Source of the DNA: Rickettsiales bacterium
Lineage (GTDB): Bacteria > Pseudomonadota > Alphaproteobacteria > Rickettsiales > Rickettsiaceae
Assembly (NCBI GenBank): GCA_002402195.1
Contig: NVVL01000047.1
Span: 1-41,987, forward strand
Direction of reading: 5' to 3'
Length of the DNA stretch: 41,987 nt
Part shown: piece by piece, positions 1-8,984 of the stretch
Position numbering within the stretch: the stretch's first letter is position 1
Layout of the letters: each line of letters opens with the position of its first letter
Translations under genes and position numbers: made by a program
Notes under the pieces: model-generated
Told to the model about the DNA's origin: nothing
The model's input: only the letters and a program-made list of their open reading frames with translations
Database searches by the model: none

Positions 1-145
1 CTGTAACATGATAACACCTGCTATACCCAAATCATAGTTATTTAATCATCAACCCATCTATCCCCAGCACCTCGGGTATCCTAACAGACCCATCTTCCTC
101 CTAAAAGTTTTCCAAAAAAAGAATGAAACCGTACCAATCTGGTTA

Positions 146-1117
146 ATGCGCCAAGCTGGTCGGTATATGCCAGAATATATGGCAGTGCGGGCTGGAATGG
201 ATAATTTCCTTGATCTGTGCTATGACTCAGACAAAGCTTCAAAAGTAACCCTACAGCCGGTAGAAAGGTTCGGGTTTGATGCTGCCATCATTTTCTCCGA
301 TATTCTGGTATTACCGCACGCTCTTGGCTGGGATGTTGCTTTCAAACAGGGAGAAGGGCCGGTGCTTAGGAAGTTTGAGTCAGAGAAAGATCTATCTTTA
401 ATAAGCGATAATTTCTCTGCTAAAATCAATAATATCTACGACACGGTCAGCAAGGTTAAGGGAGCGCTGCCAAAAAATGTATCCTTAATCGGTTTTGCCG
501 GCAGCCCATGGACGGTTGCCAGCTATATGCTAGAGGGCAAAGGAAAACAGGACTTTTCAGTTAGTAAAAATTTTCTATATACAAAAAGATCTTTAGCTGA
601 AAAACTTATTGGAATCATAACTGAAAAAACTATAGAATATTTATCAGGTCAGATTGACGCAGGGGCAGAGGTGATTCAGCTATTTGATTCGTGGTCTGGG
701 ATGCTTAGCGGCTCTGAATATCATGATTTCGTGATTAAACCTACAAAGAGAATAATATCTGCTTTAAAACAAAAATACCCACATATCCCAGTGATAGGAT
801 TTCCGCGTGGAGCTGGTTATAATTACGACCAATATATCAAGCACGCGGGGGTTGATGCTGTTGGGGTTGATCAATTCACTCCTTTGTCTCAAATGAAGAA
901 GTGGCAGGAGGAAATTGTCGTGCAAGGGAATTTGGATCCAGTGATATTGCTTGGAAGCAAAGAGAATATAGCTCGGTCAGTTGATGAAATTTTTGCCAGT
1001 ATGGGTGGTAAGGGCAGTAAGAATTTCATATTTAATCTAGGTCATGGTATATTGCAAACCACCCCTGTAGAAAATGTTGAATATCTTGTGGATTATGTCA
1101 AAAACTGTCAAAAATAA
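146..1117 (+). CDS. hemE: Uroporphyrinogen decarboxylase, 5' end uncertain
   Basis: Decarboxylates uroporphyrinogen III to coproporphyrinogen III in the cytoplasm for haem synthesis. The family signature MRQAGRYMPEY opens the frame from ATG 146. GFAGSPWTVASYMLEG, QLFDSWSG, GFPRGAG and NLGHGI follow in the usual order. Reading upstream in the same frame gives VPIWL directly before MRQAGRY, which is conserved in HemE, and about 12 more plausible residues back to about position 92. The real protein therefore starts before 146. There is no ATG, GTG or TTG in frame between the TAG at 35-37 and 146; an ATG at 8 is cut off by that TAG. Either a rare start (for example ATC 92) is used or the 5' end is damaged or mis-assembled. 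It overlaps hemH, so the two are probably co-translated. The product is certain, the start is not. Confidence 0.93.
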   Translation: MRQAGRYMPEYMAVRAGMDNFLDLCYDSDKASKVTLQPVERFGFDAAIIFSDILVLPHALGWDVAFKQGEGPVLRKFESEKDLSLISDNFSAKINNIYDTVSKVKGALPKNVSLIGFAGSPWTVASYMLEGKGKQDFSVSKNFLYTKRSLAEKLIGIITEKTIEYLSGQIDAGAEVIQLFDSWSGMLSGSEYHDFVIKPTKRIISALKQKYPHIPVIGFPRGAGYNYDQYIKHAGVDAVGVDQFTPLSQMKKWQEEIVVQGNLDPVILLGSKENIARSVDEIFASMGGKGSKNFIFNLGHGILQTTPVENVEYLVDYVKNCQK

Positions 1118-2210
1118 GAGAACAAAGATTGCAGAAAAATCAGTTGCTGATAAATTGGTTAATAATAAAAAAACAGCAATTATCCTGTTTAATCTCGGAG
1201 GGCCAGATAAACCTAGCTCTGTGAAGAAATTTTTGTTTAATCTGTTCAACGACAAACATATCATCCCTCTTCCTGCGATATTTAGATATGTTTTAGCATG
1301 GTTTATTTCTTTTAGAAGAGAAGATGCAGCAAAAAAAAACTACGCCCATATGGGCGGTAAATCCCCCATATATGAAGAAACCAAAAAACAAGCAGATGCA
1401 TTAAGAGAGGAGCTCAGCGGTAAAATAGATTCAGAGTTCGAAATTTTCATCAGTATGCGTCATTGGCACCCAATGTCAGACGAGGTAGCAGCTCGGCTGC
1501 GGGATTATATGCCAGATGAGGTTATTTTGCTTCCATTATACCCTCAATTTTCAATGACTACATCATATTCTGCGATAGAGGATTTTAAAAATTCCATGCA
1601 TCGTAATTTTTCCAAAAGCGCGATGAGCAAGATAGTGCTCAAAACAGTTTGCTGCTATCCGGATGAGGAATATTTCATTAAATCGCACGCAGAATTAATC
1701 ACGGAATCGATCGGGAAAATAAAAAATAAAGATAATTACAGAATATTATTTTCAGCACATGGTTTGCCAGTAAAAAACATCAAATCGGGCGACCCGTATC
1801 AGTGGCAAATTGAAAATACAGTCAAATCTATCACTAACTTGCTATCTATCAAAAATTTAGATTATAAGATAACATATCAAAGCAAGGTTGGCAGGCTAGA
1901 ATGGCTCACCCCAAGCACTGAGGATGAAATAAAACTAGCAGCAGAGCAAGGAAAAGAGATGATCATAGTTCCTGTTGCCTTTGTTAGTGAGCACATAGAA
2001 ACCCTGGTGGAGCTTGATATCGAATATAAAGAGATCGCAAACCAGTATGGCGTGAATTATATCAGAGTTCCGGCGCTTGGTATAAATAAATCATTTGTAA
2101 AATCTTTAAGTCGTACTATACTAAAATTCAGTAAGAAGGAAGGGGAGTTTTTAAGCTCTGCAAGCATGTCTAGAATATGCCCAAAAAATTGCAACAAATG
2201 TCCATGCTAG
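1095..2210 (+). CDS. hemH: Ferrochelatase
   Basis: Inserts ferrous iron into protoporphyrin IX, the last haem step, at the inner membrane. The core begins at KTAIILFNLGGPDKP. The conserved SAHGLP motif lies mid-protein and the FVSEHIETLVELDIEY block near the C-terminus. The tail ends ICPKNCNKCPC, a four-cysteine cluster. Several ferrochelatases, including alphaproteobacterial ones, carry a [2Fe-2S] cluster on C-terminal cysteines, so a cluster here is possible (inference). I chose ATG 1095, inside the hemE end. An in-frame ATG at 1074 would add seven residues, and the first 30 residues are lysine-rich and non-conserved in either case. It overlaps hemE by 23 bases and lies 25 bases before hemJ, consistent with one operon. 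Confidence 0.95.
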   Translation: MSKTVKNKRTKIAEKSVADKLVNNKKTAIILFNLGGPDKPSSVKKFLFNLFNDKHIIPLPAIFRYVLAWFISFRREDAAKKNYAHMGGKSPIYEETKKQADALREELSGKIDSEFEIFISMRHWHPMSDEVAARLRDYMPDEVILLPLYPQFSMTTSYSAIEDFKNSMHRNFSKSAMSKIVLKTVCCYPDEEYFIKSHAELITESIGKIKNKDNYRILFSAHGLPVKNIKSGDPYQWQIENTVKSITNLLSIKNLDYKITYQSKVGRLEWLTPSTEDEIKLAAEQGKEMIIVPVAFVSEHIETLVELDIEYKEIANQYGVNYIRVPALGINKSFVKSLSRTILKFSKKEGEFLSSASMSRICPKNCNKCPC

Positions 2211-2235
2211 TGGATAAAAAAACTAAGGGAGAGCA

Positions 2236-2673
2236 ATGGAAGATTATTTTTTATGGTACAAAGCTATTCACATTATTTCTGTGATATCCTGGATGGCTGG
2301 GATGTTATATATGCCAAGATTATTTGCATATCACACCAAAGCTGAAACCGGCTCTGAGATGGACAAAGTTTTTCAGCTAATGGAGCTTCGGTTGCTCAGA
2401 ATCATAATCAATCCTGCGATGATACTTACCTATTTCTTTGGTCTGCTAACGGCTTATATATACGGTTGTGTAGCTCTTGGTATGTGGTTTCACATAAAAA
2501 TGCTTATGGTTCTTGGACTGACTATTTTCCACCATTTTCTTGCCAGATGGAGAAAAGATTTTGCTAAAGGAGAAAATAAGCATTCTGAAAAATTCTATAG
2601 AATAATCAACGAAGTCCCAACAATCATGATGGTTATCGCCGTCGTGATGGTAGTGGTGAAGCCGTTTGAGTGA
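2236..2673 (+). CDS. hemJ: Protoporphyrinogen oxidase HemJ
   Basis: A 145-residue, four-helix inner-membrane protein of the HemJ (UPF0093) family, which oxidises protoporphyrinogen IX to protoporphyrin IX without oxygen. Diagnostic stretches are KAIHIISVISWMAGMLYMPR near the N-terminus, the GMWFHIKMLMVLGL helix, HHFLARWRKDFA, and FRIIN-like FYRIINEVPTIMM before the last helix. The histidine of the first helix is the expected haem ligand. Start ATG 2236 has GGGAGAGC a few bases upstream. It sits directly after hemH, giving three consecutive end-pathway enzymes. Its reaction comes between those of HemE and HemH; HemN/HemF is not in the window. Confidence 0.93.
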   Translation: MEDYFLWYKAIHIISVISWMAGMLYMPRLFAYHTKAETGSEMDKVFQLMELRLLRIIINPAMILTYFFGLLTAYIYGCVALGMWFHIKMLMVLGLTIFHHFLARWRKDFAKGENKHSEKFYRIINEVPTIMMVIAVVMVVVKPFE

Positions 2674-2689
2674 TTGGAATCATCGCTCT

Positions 2690-3043
2690 ATGAGATGGTT
2701 AGAATTGATGTATATATTTGGGGTTGCGCTACATTTAATATCAATTGTAGCACTGACCAATGAATCTACATTGTTTTCTGAATTATTGATTTTGTGTGTA
2801 ATTATCTCGTTAAGCTTTAAAGCAAAGGAGCTCAGCGAGATAGATAAGACTAGCATCTACAATCCATTTTTAAAGGCTGTTTTAGTTCGTTGTTTAATAT
2901 TAAGTTTTCCAAGAGAGTTGGTTGTCACATATGGTGATACTGCGCTATTATATTTATTATATATGGTAATAGTTGTTGGTATGATGTATGATCTTTATCA
3001 AACAATAAAGATCATACAACCCTTTATGAAAAGGGCTAATTAG
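2690..3043 (+). CDS. Small inner-membrane protein of unknown function
   Basis: About 117 residues with three or four hydrophobic helices: the N-terminal LMYIFGVALHLISIVAL, the LLILCVIISLSF segment, a third around AVLVRCLILSF, and LLYLLYMVIVVGMMY. I do not recognise the family. A loose resemblance to PsiE-type small membrane proteins is not strong enough to name it. ATG 2690 is the first standard start. A TTG at 2666 in frame would overlap the hemJ stop and add eight residues. It is last in the haem cluster, so co-transcription with hemJ is likely, but that does not prove a haem role. Confidence 0.6.
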   Translation: MRWLELMYIFGVALHLISIVALTNESTLFSELLILCVIISLSFKAKELSEIDKTSIYNPFLKAVLVRCLILSFPRELVVTYGDTALLYLLYMVIVVGMMYDLYQTIKIIQPFMKRAN

Positions 3044-3078
3044 TCATTTAAGATTTAAGCAGTTACCAGCAAAAAAAC

Positions 3079-4023
3079 ATGAACATGAAAACAATAATTA
3101 TTCAATCAAGCTCCCCTATTCGGCTAGACAGGTATCTTCGCAGAGAGTTCAGCAACCTAACTCAAGGGGTGATCGAGAAAGCTTTGAGAAGTGGAGCGGT
3201 TAAGCTCAATGACAGCAAGCCCAAATCTAGTACTCGCATTCAAAAAGATGACATACTCACTATTGCAGAGGGCGCGTTTCCAGATAAATTGGCAGGCAAT
3301 GCTGGTGATACGAAGCATTTTTCACAAAATGTCATCGCCCTTGCAGAGAAATTACTCTCAAAATATTTGCTCTTTTCTTCTGATGAGTTTATAGCAATCG
3401 ATAAGCCATGCAACCTCGCAACACAAGGGGGCAGCAAGATCTCGCTATCGGTTGATGATGCGCTTGCATACCTAAATAGTCAGGAAAATAGCAATGATGG
3501 ATATAAGCTAGCACATAGGCTAGATAAGGAAACCAGCGGAATATTACTCATTGCCAAGGGGGCGGAAAATGCTGCCAGGCTAGGGACTGCGTTCCAGGAT
3601 AAATTGATAAAAAAAACCTATATTGGGCTTTTATCCTCCTGCCCGGCTGAGCTTGAGGGGAAAATAGTAAATAATATCGGCAAAGATAGATCTGGAATCT
3701 TCGAGGTCGTAAAAGAGCTTGCCAGTGGCGGCAAGCTGGCTGAAACGCATTATAAAGTTCTAAAAAAGAAGGGCAGCTCTGTGCTGGTGCAGTTTAACCC
3801 TCTGACTGGGCGTATGCATCAGCTTCGTTTTCACAGCAAACATATCGGTTGCCCGATTATTGGGGATAAGAAATACGGAGGCAAGGAGTCTGCCCGAATG
3901 TTCCTACACGCCCAAAAAATCGTTATATCACCAGCAGTTTTTGGAGCGGAGATTATAATCGAATCGCCCCCAGCAGAGGAGTTTGGGTTTGATGCTGATG
4001 TTGCTGCTCAGATTTCTGGCTAG
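3079..4023 (+). CDS. rluC: RluA-family 23S rRNA pseudouridine synthase (RluC-like)
   Basis: Isomerises uridines in 23S rRNA. An S4 RNA-binding domain covers about residues 15-70 (RLDRYLRREF...). The catalytic domain follows and carries the RluA motif HRLDKETSGILL, in which the Asp is the nucleophile, plus the LTGRMHQLRFH block and GDKKYGG. With an S4 domain and 314 residues, RluC is more likely than RluA. The gene starts at ATG 3079 after a 35-base gap and ends with TAG 4021-4023. The next base begins the opposing stop codon of the minus-strand gene, so the two convergent genes abut with no room for a terminator between them. Confidence 0.9.
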   Translation: MNMKTIIIQSSSPIRLDRYLRREFSNLTQGVIEKALRSGAVKLNDSKPKSSTRIQKDDILTIAEGAFPDKLAGNAGDTKHFSQNVIALAEKLLSKYLLFSSDEFIAIDKPCNLATQGGSKISLSVDDALAYLNSQENSNDGYKLAHRLDKETSGILLIAKGAENAARLGTAFQDKLIKKTYIGLLSSCPAELEGKIVNNIGKDRSGIFEVVKELASGGKLAETHYKVLKKKGSSVLVQFNPLTGRMHQLRFHSKHIGCPIIGDKKYGGKESARMFLHAQKIVISPAVFGAEIIIESPPAEEFGFDADVAAQISG

Positions 4024-4710
4024 TCAGGAAGCAGCCAGCTCACCCGCCTCTTGGCCTGTAATATCAACTATTTCAGGTGGTGAGGGGGCATCAATATGCG
4101 GCTGTTTAAAAAATGAAAATGATATTTTTTGAGAGCCATCTAGCACAGTTTCAACGGGCAAAATATAGCTTATAATTAATGCATCGATTTCTGGTGGAGC
4201 AGGTGATTTTTGGGACTCTTGTACGACTCCCTTGATTTCTGGTGGGGTTTGAAGCCATTGGAGTGTTTGTAGAGCTGTGTAGATAGATTCAGCTAGAATG
4301 TCTACTGTATCCGATACTTCAAGAGTTTTTAGATGCGCTATATATGCATTGAGATGTTCTTTTGGTATTTTTTCCAATAAGTATCTTAATTCTGTAAATA
4401 TGTTTATTGTAACTTCAGTGCTGGAACAAGATAGGATGCTAGATATAGTCTTTATAGTGTCATTATCGATTCTGATATAAGGGTTTCTTTGTAAAAAACT
4501 TCCCAATGATTTTTCTCTAATGGCATTTACGACAAGGCTAGAATTATGCATCATGGTGAATGTTTCATAAAAAAGTTCGCTAGAAGAAGGTTCATTAGAA
4601 GAGGCCTCATTAGAAGGCAAAGCTTTGCACGTATGAGTACGAACTAATTTAGGCACTCCGACATAGGAAAACAGTTTTGCCATCAGGTTCAATAGCCTAG
4701 ATCCACTCAT
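4024..4710 (-). CDS. Unknown 228-residue protein with internal short repeats
   Basis: No family recognised. No signal peptide or membrane helix is visible, and the middle (residues about 55-165) looks helical. Two repeat features are visible. A 15-bp unit occurs three times at 4579-4623 and encodes SNEASSNEPSSSE near residue 30-45. The tetrapeptide PPEI occurs three times in the C-terminal 75 residues, encoded by similar GATTTCTGGTGG-type DNA. The stop abuts the rluC stop. Upstream is an AT-rich 89-base spacer and then the terminator of tlc. It could be a lineage-specific or secreted host-directed protein, but nothing in the sequence proves that. Confidence 0.6.
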   Translation of the reverse strand: MSGSRLLNLMAKLFSYVGVPKLVRTHTCKALPSNEASSNEPSSSELFYETFTMMHNSSLVVNAIREKSLGSFLQRNPYIRIDNDTIKTISSILSCSSTEVTINIFTELRYLLEKIPKEHLNAYIAHLKTLEVSDTVDILAESIYTALQTLQWLQTPPEIKGVVQESQKSPAPPEIDALIISYILPVETVLDGSQKISFSFFKQPHIDAPSPPEIVDITGQEAGELAAS

Positions 4711-4799
4711 TATTCACCCCACTAGTTTTAGTCATAAAGATGAATTTTATCATAATCTACGCAACTAAAAACCACCAACTTTTCCCGGGTCAAATAATA

Positions 4800-4835
4800 A
4801 AAAGCCACCAAGAAGAAAACTCCTTGGTGGCTTTT
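4800..4835 (-). terminator. Rho-independent terminator of tlc
   Basis: A perfect 13-bp stem pairs 4800-4812 (AAAAGCCACCAAG) with 4823-4835 around a 10-base loop. On the minus strand it follows the tlc stop by about 24 bases. The A/T-rich ends give a U-run in both directions, so it may also stop plus-strand reading. Confidence 0.85.
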
Positions 4836-4858
4836 ATCTCACTATTTTATGTAAAGCC

Positions 4859-6448
4859 TTAAGCTTTACTATCGCTCTTGCTGTTTTTGTCAGCTTTGTT
4901 CAGATCATCAAGATCATCAAGATCTTCATAGTCTGCGTTTAATGCTTCGAGCATTTCTTGTCTCAAGAGTTTTTTATTATATTCTTTGCCAAGTGCTCTA
5001 ACAACAAATACCCATAATACAACGATTCCAAAGAAAATAGATGCAAATATAGGAGTTGCTTCTGTGAATGATGCTGCTGGCATCAGGATAAAGAAAGTGG
5101 ATTGGATGATACCTCCACCAGATTTACCGAATCTTCCGCCAATAACATCTACAGCAGCTTTACCTTTTGTTTTCATCTCATCATCAAGAGGGATATATGC
5201 CATCTCTTTTGTTGAATCGAATAGGGAATATTTCACACCTTTACTCAGAACATTCTGTGCCATACCAATCATCACTACCATTGCAAGTGGACCGGTACCT
5301 AGGAACGCAGCAACTTGCAGCCCCATCGTGTCACCAAAGAAGATGAATGAGAAGAAAGCAAGACCTGTGCATAGAATCATTATAGGAGTGAAAATAGCAG
5401 CAGTTTGCCAAGATACTCTGCGCAGGATGTTACTCCCCACTAGCATAAAGAAGATAGCCACAAAGCCTTGATATGCCTGGAACGTACCCATATAAGAAGT
5501 ATAAGCCTCAACAGTTGGGTGCAGCTCATGAATTTTCGCCTTCCAAACGCCTTCAACCAAGTTGATTGATACGCCATATGAAAGCACTAGCATAGCTATC
5601 AAACCAAGATATTTAGAAGTAAAGATCATCTTGAAGCTCTCACCAAGGGAAAGCTTAGCTTTTTTCTTCTTTGTTGAGTTTGGTTTTTCCTGGTCGCATA
5701 ATGCAGGGTCAGTAAGCACATTGCGGTTTATCCAGCTATATAGAAACAATATAGTCAGACCACTTACTATAGTTATGCATAAAACAGGAATTAGCTTCAC
5801 ATCATCTGGAACTATATGTGTATCTTCGCTCATGAAGAACCATAAAGTAAGCGCCACTAAAGGAAGTGCTACATTACCAAGAAGACCGAACATAGAATAG
5901 AATCTTTTTGCCTCGTCAGTCTTAGTGATTTGGTTTGCAAACTGCCAGAAAAGCAGAGAAAGCATCATGCTGCCCCATAATTCAGAGATCGTATAGAAAG
6001 AAGCATAACTCCAATTACCAGCAATTTTGATGAACCATTGAAAGTTCGGATATTCCTCTATCAACGCGCTGATTGTGCTTGCTGACGGGTGGAATGCTTC
6101 TGGATTTGGATATAATACAAACGCAAAAAATGCGATATATCCTAGGAAAAATGAAGTAACGGTATAGAAAACCTTTTGCTGACTCATCATATTGCATAAT
6201 TTTGCATATGCGATCATCATCATAATAGCAGAAGGAAGAACGACATAAGTCTTCAAAAAGCTGATAGCTTCAGGGCCAATATGCGTTACAACCAAGCCAT
6301 CTTTAACGGATCTAAGCGTTGCATAGTTAAACAAAATGCAAGCCATCATTAAGGCCATCGGGATGAATTTTTTATTCTCATGCCACTCGATTGGCCAGAA
6401 TATCTTTCTAAGTTCAGCCAAGAAGCCAGTCTTTTTAGAGTTTTCCAT
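4859..6448 (-). CDS. tlc: ATP/ADP translocase (non-mitochondrial nucleotide transporter)
   Basis: Exchanges host ATP for bacterial ADP across the inner membrane; the family occurs in Rickettsiales, Chlamydiae and plastids. The protein closely resembles Rickettsia Tlc1: [10 protein letters not shown] at the N-terminus, [87 protein letters not shown] and [13 protein letters not shown], across twelve or so membrane spans. The C-terminus is an acidic Asp-Leu-rich tail. An in-frame ATG at 6502 lies inside the promoter seen at 6487-6515, so the ATG at 6448 (residue M of MENSKKTGF) is taken as start, giving 529 residues and matching the Rickettsia N-terminus. No strong Shine-Dalgarno is visible. It is transcribed alone, with its own promoter and terminator. 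Confidence 0.96.
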   Translation of the reverse strand: MENSKKTGFLAELRKIFWPIEWHENKKFIPMALMMACILFNYATLRSVKDGLVVTHIGPEAISFLKTYVVLPSAIMMMIAYAKLCNMMSQQKVFYTVTSFFLGYIAFFAFVLYPNPEAFHPSASTISALIEEYPNFQWFIKIAGNWSYASFYTISELWGSMMLSLLFWQFANQITKTDEAKRFYSMFGLLGNVALPLVALTLWFFMSEDTHIVPDDVKLIPVLCITIVSGLTILFLYSWINRNVLTDPALCDQEKPNSTKKKKAKLSLGESFKMIFTSKYLGLIAMLVLSYGVSINLVEGVWKAKIHELHPTVEAYTSYMGTFQAYQGFVAIFFMLVGSNILRRVSWQTAAIFTPIMILCTGLAFFSFIFFGDTMGLQVAAFLGTGPLAMVVMIGMAQNVLSKGVKYSLFDSTKEMAYIPLDDEMKTKGKAAVDVIGGRFGKSGGGIIQSTFFILMPAASFTEATPIFASIFFGIVVLWVFVVRALGKEYNKKLLRQEMLEALNADYEDLDDLDDLNKADKNSKSDSKA

Positions 6449-6486
6449 TGTTACAATGTATTTAGTTAAAGAAACTTTTCCGCTGG

Positions 6487-6515
6487 ATAATACAGAAAAC
6501 ATTGAAAAAAGTCAA
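6487..6515 (-). promoter_or_regulatory. Sigma-70 type promoter of tlc
   Basis: On the minus strand a -35 box TTGACT (6510-6515) and a -10 box TATTAT (6487-6492) are separated by exactly 17 bases. Transcription would begin near 6480, leaving a leader of about 30 bases before ATG 6448. This decides the tlc start codon. Confidence 0.75.
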
Positions 6516-6523
6516 TGATTTTG

Positions 6524-7444
6524 TTAATATCTTTTTACTTTTAATGTTAAACAAACCCAGCTATTTCTACGCAGCACCTCTTCAACCTCAAACCCTTCTG
6601 TTATGTATGCATTTGTAACCTCATTTTCTTGATAATCCAGGAATCCAGATAAGATCACTCTGCATTCCTGGGAGGTGATTTGACGGATGGAATTTGCCAT
6701 AGAAATCAGAGGTTTTGCAAGAATATTACTGACTATCAAGTCGAATTTGCCTACTCGTGAGTCTGGAATAGCAAGGTCAGTTTCGGTGTTCTGATAAAAA
6801 TCAATATGCGAATTATTATGAATTTGATTTTCTTTTGCAAGCTTAACCGAAATCTCTTCAATATCACAAGCAAGAAGCTGCGTCCCGGGCCAGATTTTAT
6901 CCGCAGCAAAGCTTAATATCCCGCTACCTGTTCCGATATCAAATATATTCTTGAACTTAATATCGCTGAGCGCTTCCATAGCCTCAATACATAATGATGT
7001 TGTTGCGTGATCGCCTGTTCCAAATGCCCGTGATGCCTCGATAAATATTGGAGTTTTCTCCTTCGGGCACGCAGCTTTTGCCGAGCTTGAGGTGATAAAA
7101 AACTGCCCAGCTATAATTGGTTTTAATTGGCTTTGATATTCAGCCACCCAGTCTTTATCTTCTATTTGTTTTAGGGTAAGTTCTGACTCTATCTCAAGAT
7201 CATGTTGCTCGGCAAAGGCTGATAGCTCACTTGCTAGAAGCTTCAAATCTGGCTCTGCAGGGAGGTAGACTTCCATGCTCCACAAATCATTCGGCTGTGA
7301 GTCAACCGTAAAGGATTTTACCTCAGAACTGCTGATACCAAGCGTGTCTTCTGGAAAAAAACTCTCAAATTGCTCTAGAAATTTATATTTTGTAATAAAA
7401 TGAAGATTATGAGTAACTCTGGGATGGCTGAATGGATTATTCAT
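6524..7444 (-). CDS. prmA: Ribosomal protein L11 methyltransferase
   Basis: Methylates ribosomal protein L11 using SAM. The N-terminal half (residues 1-120) is the divergent substrate-binding domain. The Rossmann methyltransferase domain follows, with the PrmA-specific FGTGDHATT at about 141-149, the SAM-binding IGTGSG at about 170-175, the acidic DIEEISV after beta-2, and the NILA motif (SNILAKPLI) as motif IV. Its length of 306 residues is normal. It is upstream of tlc on the same strand, but tlc has its own promoter between the two. The start at 7444 gives a complete N-terminus. Confidence 0.92.
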   Translation of the reverse strand: MNNPFSHPRVTHNLHFITKYKFLEQFESFFPEDTLGISSSEVKSFTVDSQPNDLWSMEVYLPAEPDLKLLASELSAFAEQHDLEIESELTLKQIEDKDWVAEYQSQLKPIIAGQFFITSSSAKAACPKEKTPIFIEASRAFGTGDHATTSLCIEAMEALSDIKFKNIFDIGTGSGILSFAADKIWPGTQLLACDIEEISVKLAKENQIHNNSHIDFYQNTETDLAIPDSRVGKFDLIVSNILAKPLISMANSIRQITSQECRVILSGFLDYQENEVTNAYITEGFEVEEVLRRNSWVCLTLKVKRY

Positions 7445-7518
7445 TATTTATACTAATAATTGTTTAAATTTTTGATTAGTTCGATTATAATGCAAAATAT
7501 TAAATTAAGGGAGCTATT

Positions 7519-7893
7519 ATGAACAAAATAAGAAATATTGCTATATGTTTGTGTTTAACATTATTTGCAAATATCACAATTGCCGCAGATAAGTCTGGCG
7601 TTTCAAAATCGAAAACCAAGCTTCGCGATCCCGCTGAGTTTCTCCGCGTGATTGACGATTACAAAGCCTATGTTGCCACAGTTTCTCCAGAGACCCGGGA
7701 TGAAATTATTGTTTATCGCAAAGAAATCGCGAAGCTTAACAAGGAAAAAAAGCTTTTTTATAGAAAATTATCCAAAAATGCTCAAGGGTATTTGAAGCAG
7801 GAGCAGAAATATAAAAAGAAATTGCCTCTTAATCGCAAGAGTCTGATCAACATCCAAACGCCTGGGCAAAAAAAATCTAGGAAAAAAGGGTAG
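7519..7893 (+). CDS. Small lysine-rich exported protein, unknown
   Basis: 124 residues beginning with a clear Sec signal peptide (MNKIRNIAICLCLTLF..., cleavage likely after TIAA around residue 23). The mature part is strongly basic, with a helical stretch DEIIVYRKEIAKLNKEKKLF and a Lys-rich tail KKSRKKG. Start ATG 7519 has AGGGAGC about nine bases upstream. No family recognised. Periplasmic location is inferred from the signal peptide. Confidence 0.65.
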   Translation: MNKIRNIAICLCLTLFANITIAADKSGVSKSKTKLRDPAEFLRVIDDYKAYVATVSPETRDEIIVYRKEIAKLNKEKKLFYRKLSKNAQGYLKQEQKYKKKLPLNRKSLINIQTPGQKKSRKKG

Positions 7894-8025
7894 GGTTAGA
7901 ATTTTCGTTTTGTTGAGATGTTTGTGAGAGATGTTTTGGTAAGAAGCAATTACCCTGGGCATTTGTATAAAATATGCATAATACATCTTGCAAAAAAACT
8001 GTAATTTATTATAATGACAGGCGCT

Positions 8026-8101
8026 GGGGTTATAGCTCAATCGGTAGAGCGTTTGGATGGCATTCAAAAGGTCGGCGGTTCGATTCCGCCTAACTCCACC
8101 A
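8026..8101 (+). tRNA. tRNA-Ala(GGC)
   Basis: A 76-base cloverleaf with encoded CCA. The acceptor stem GGGGTTA pairs with TAACTCC and contains the G3:U70 pair that marks alanine tRNAs. The D arm is GCTC...GAGC. The anticodon stem TTTGG/TCAAA holds loop ATGGCAT with anticodon GGC. The T arm is GGCGG-TTCGATT-CCGCC. Flanking GCGCTGG and CCAGCGC could extend the acceptor helix in the precursor. Confidence 0.95.
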
Positions 8102-8103
8102 GC

Positions 8104-8135
8104 GCTCCTTTGGAGCTTCGGCTGGCAGGCCAGCC
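8104..8135 (+). terminator. Tandem hairpins after tRNA-Ala, possible terminator or processing site
   Basis: Two small GC-rich hairpins follow the tRNA: GCTCC-TTT-GGAGC (8104-8116) and GGCTGG-CAGG-CCAGCC (8120-8135). No U-run follows, so intrinsic termination is doubtful. They may protect or define the 3' end of the precursor. Confidence 0.4.
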
Positions 8136-8262
8136 TATTCATTGTTATGAAACATCTTTTGGTAATATAGTTATACAAAATGTACAACCTATTTTTTGAA
8201 AAACTGTCCATCCGTCAAAAATACAGGATATTTTTAGGCCTGCAAGCATTGCTTCTAAAGTT

Positions 8263-8844
8263 CTATATGTCAAACCTTAAGCCAGCGCTTAGGTGGTGGC
8301 CTTTATAATGGAAGGATTTCTCGTTTAACTGCCTGGTTTTGCCTAGATCGCGATAGCTGTAGGTTATCTCGAGGCTGGCAGTTCCGCCAAGTTCCCATGA
8401 TGCACCCAGATAGCCGGCAAAAGCTAGATTATGCTTCTTCTTAATTTCTCCATTATTAGCAGCATCCGTCTCGCCAGATTTAACAGCGCTTACCTCTGAA
8501 AAACCTGCTCCAGCTCCAACGAATATATTCACAAGGTGAGCATCAAAAATATTCACTAAACCATTGAACATAAGAGTGTTTGCTTTTCCTTGTAGCTTCA
8601 CGTCGCCTTTTTTATGAAGAGGGTCGGAAAAATGCTCTAACATAAGCTCAATCCTTACGCTATCGATCACATTATAACCAATACCAGCACCGAAAAATAG
8701 CTTGTTTTTGGATTTTAGGGTTTGGATTTTACTTAATTGCGACAGTCCGGCATTAGCTTTTATATAAAAAACATCTTCCATCGCATAAGCAGATGGTGAA
8801 GCTAGCATAGTAGTTGCCATGGCTGTTAACAGAATCTTTTTCAT
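8263..8844 (-). CDS. Outer-membrane beta-barrel protein (opacity/Omp25-like)
   Basis: 193 residues. Signal peptide MKKILLTAMATTMLASPSAYA, then alternating amphipathic strands typical of an eight-stranded barrel: FYIKANAGLS, LFFGAGIGYN, VRIELMLEHF, TLMFNGLVNIF, VNIFVGAGAGF, LAFAGYLGASWEL, ASLEITYSYRDLG and the terminal strand HHLSAGLRFDI. This is the small surface-antigen type common in alphaproteobacteria. GAGG lies about eight bases before the ATG. Single-gene unit. Specific ligand or host role unknown. Confidence 0.82.
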   Translation of the reverse strand: MKKILLTAMATTMLASPSAYAMEDVFYIKANAGLSQLSKIQTLKSKNKLFFGAGIGYNVIDSVRIELMLEHFSDPLHKKGDVKLQGKANTLMFNGLVNIFDAHLVNIFVGAGAGFSEVSAVKSGETDAANNGEIKKKHNLAFAGYLGASWELGGTASLEITYSYRDLGKTRQLNEKSFHYKGHHLSAGLRFDI

Positions 8845-8984
8845 GAGTAATCCTCTGATATTTTACAATTAATATATCAAAAAATTAGCATTGATAAACA
8901 GTTAATACAATAAAATGCACGCATAATGCACAGAGAATATAAAATAATGTAGGAAATAAGATGCTATTGCCGGTGGATATGGAT

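Noticed and set aside
4986..5900. Long plus-strand frames inside tlc
   Set aside because: Antisense shadows of the translocase gene with no start signals or domain similarity.
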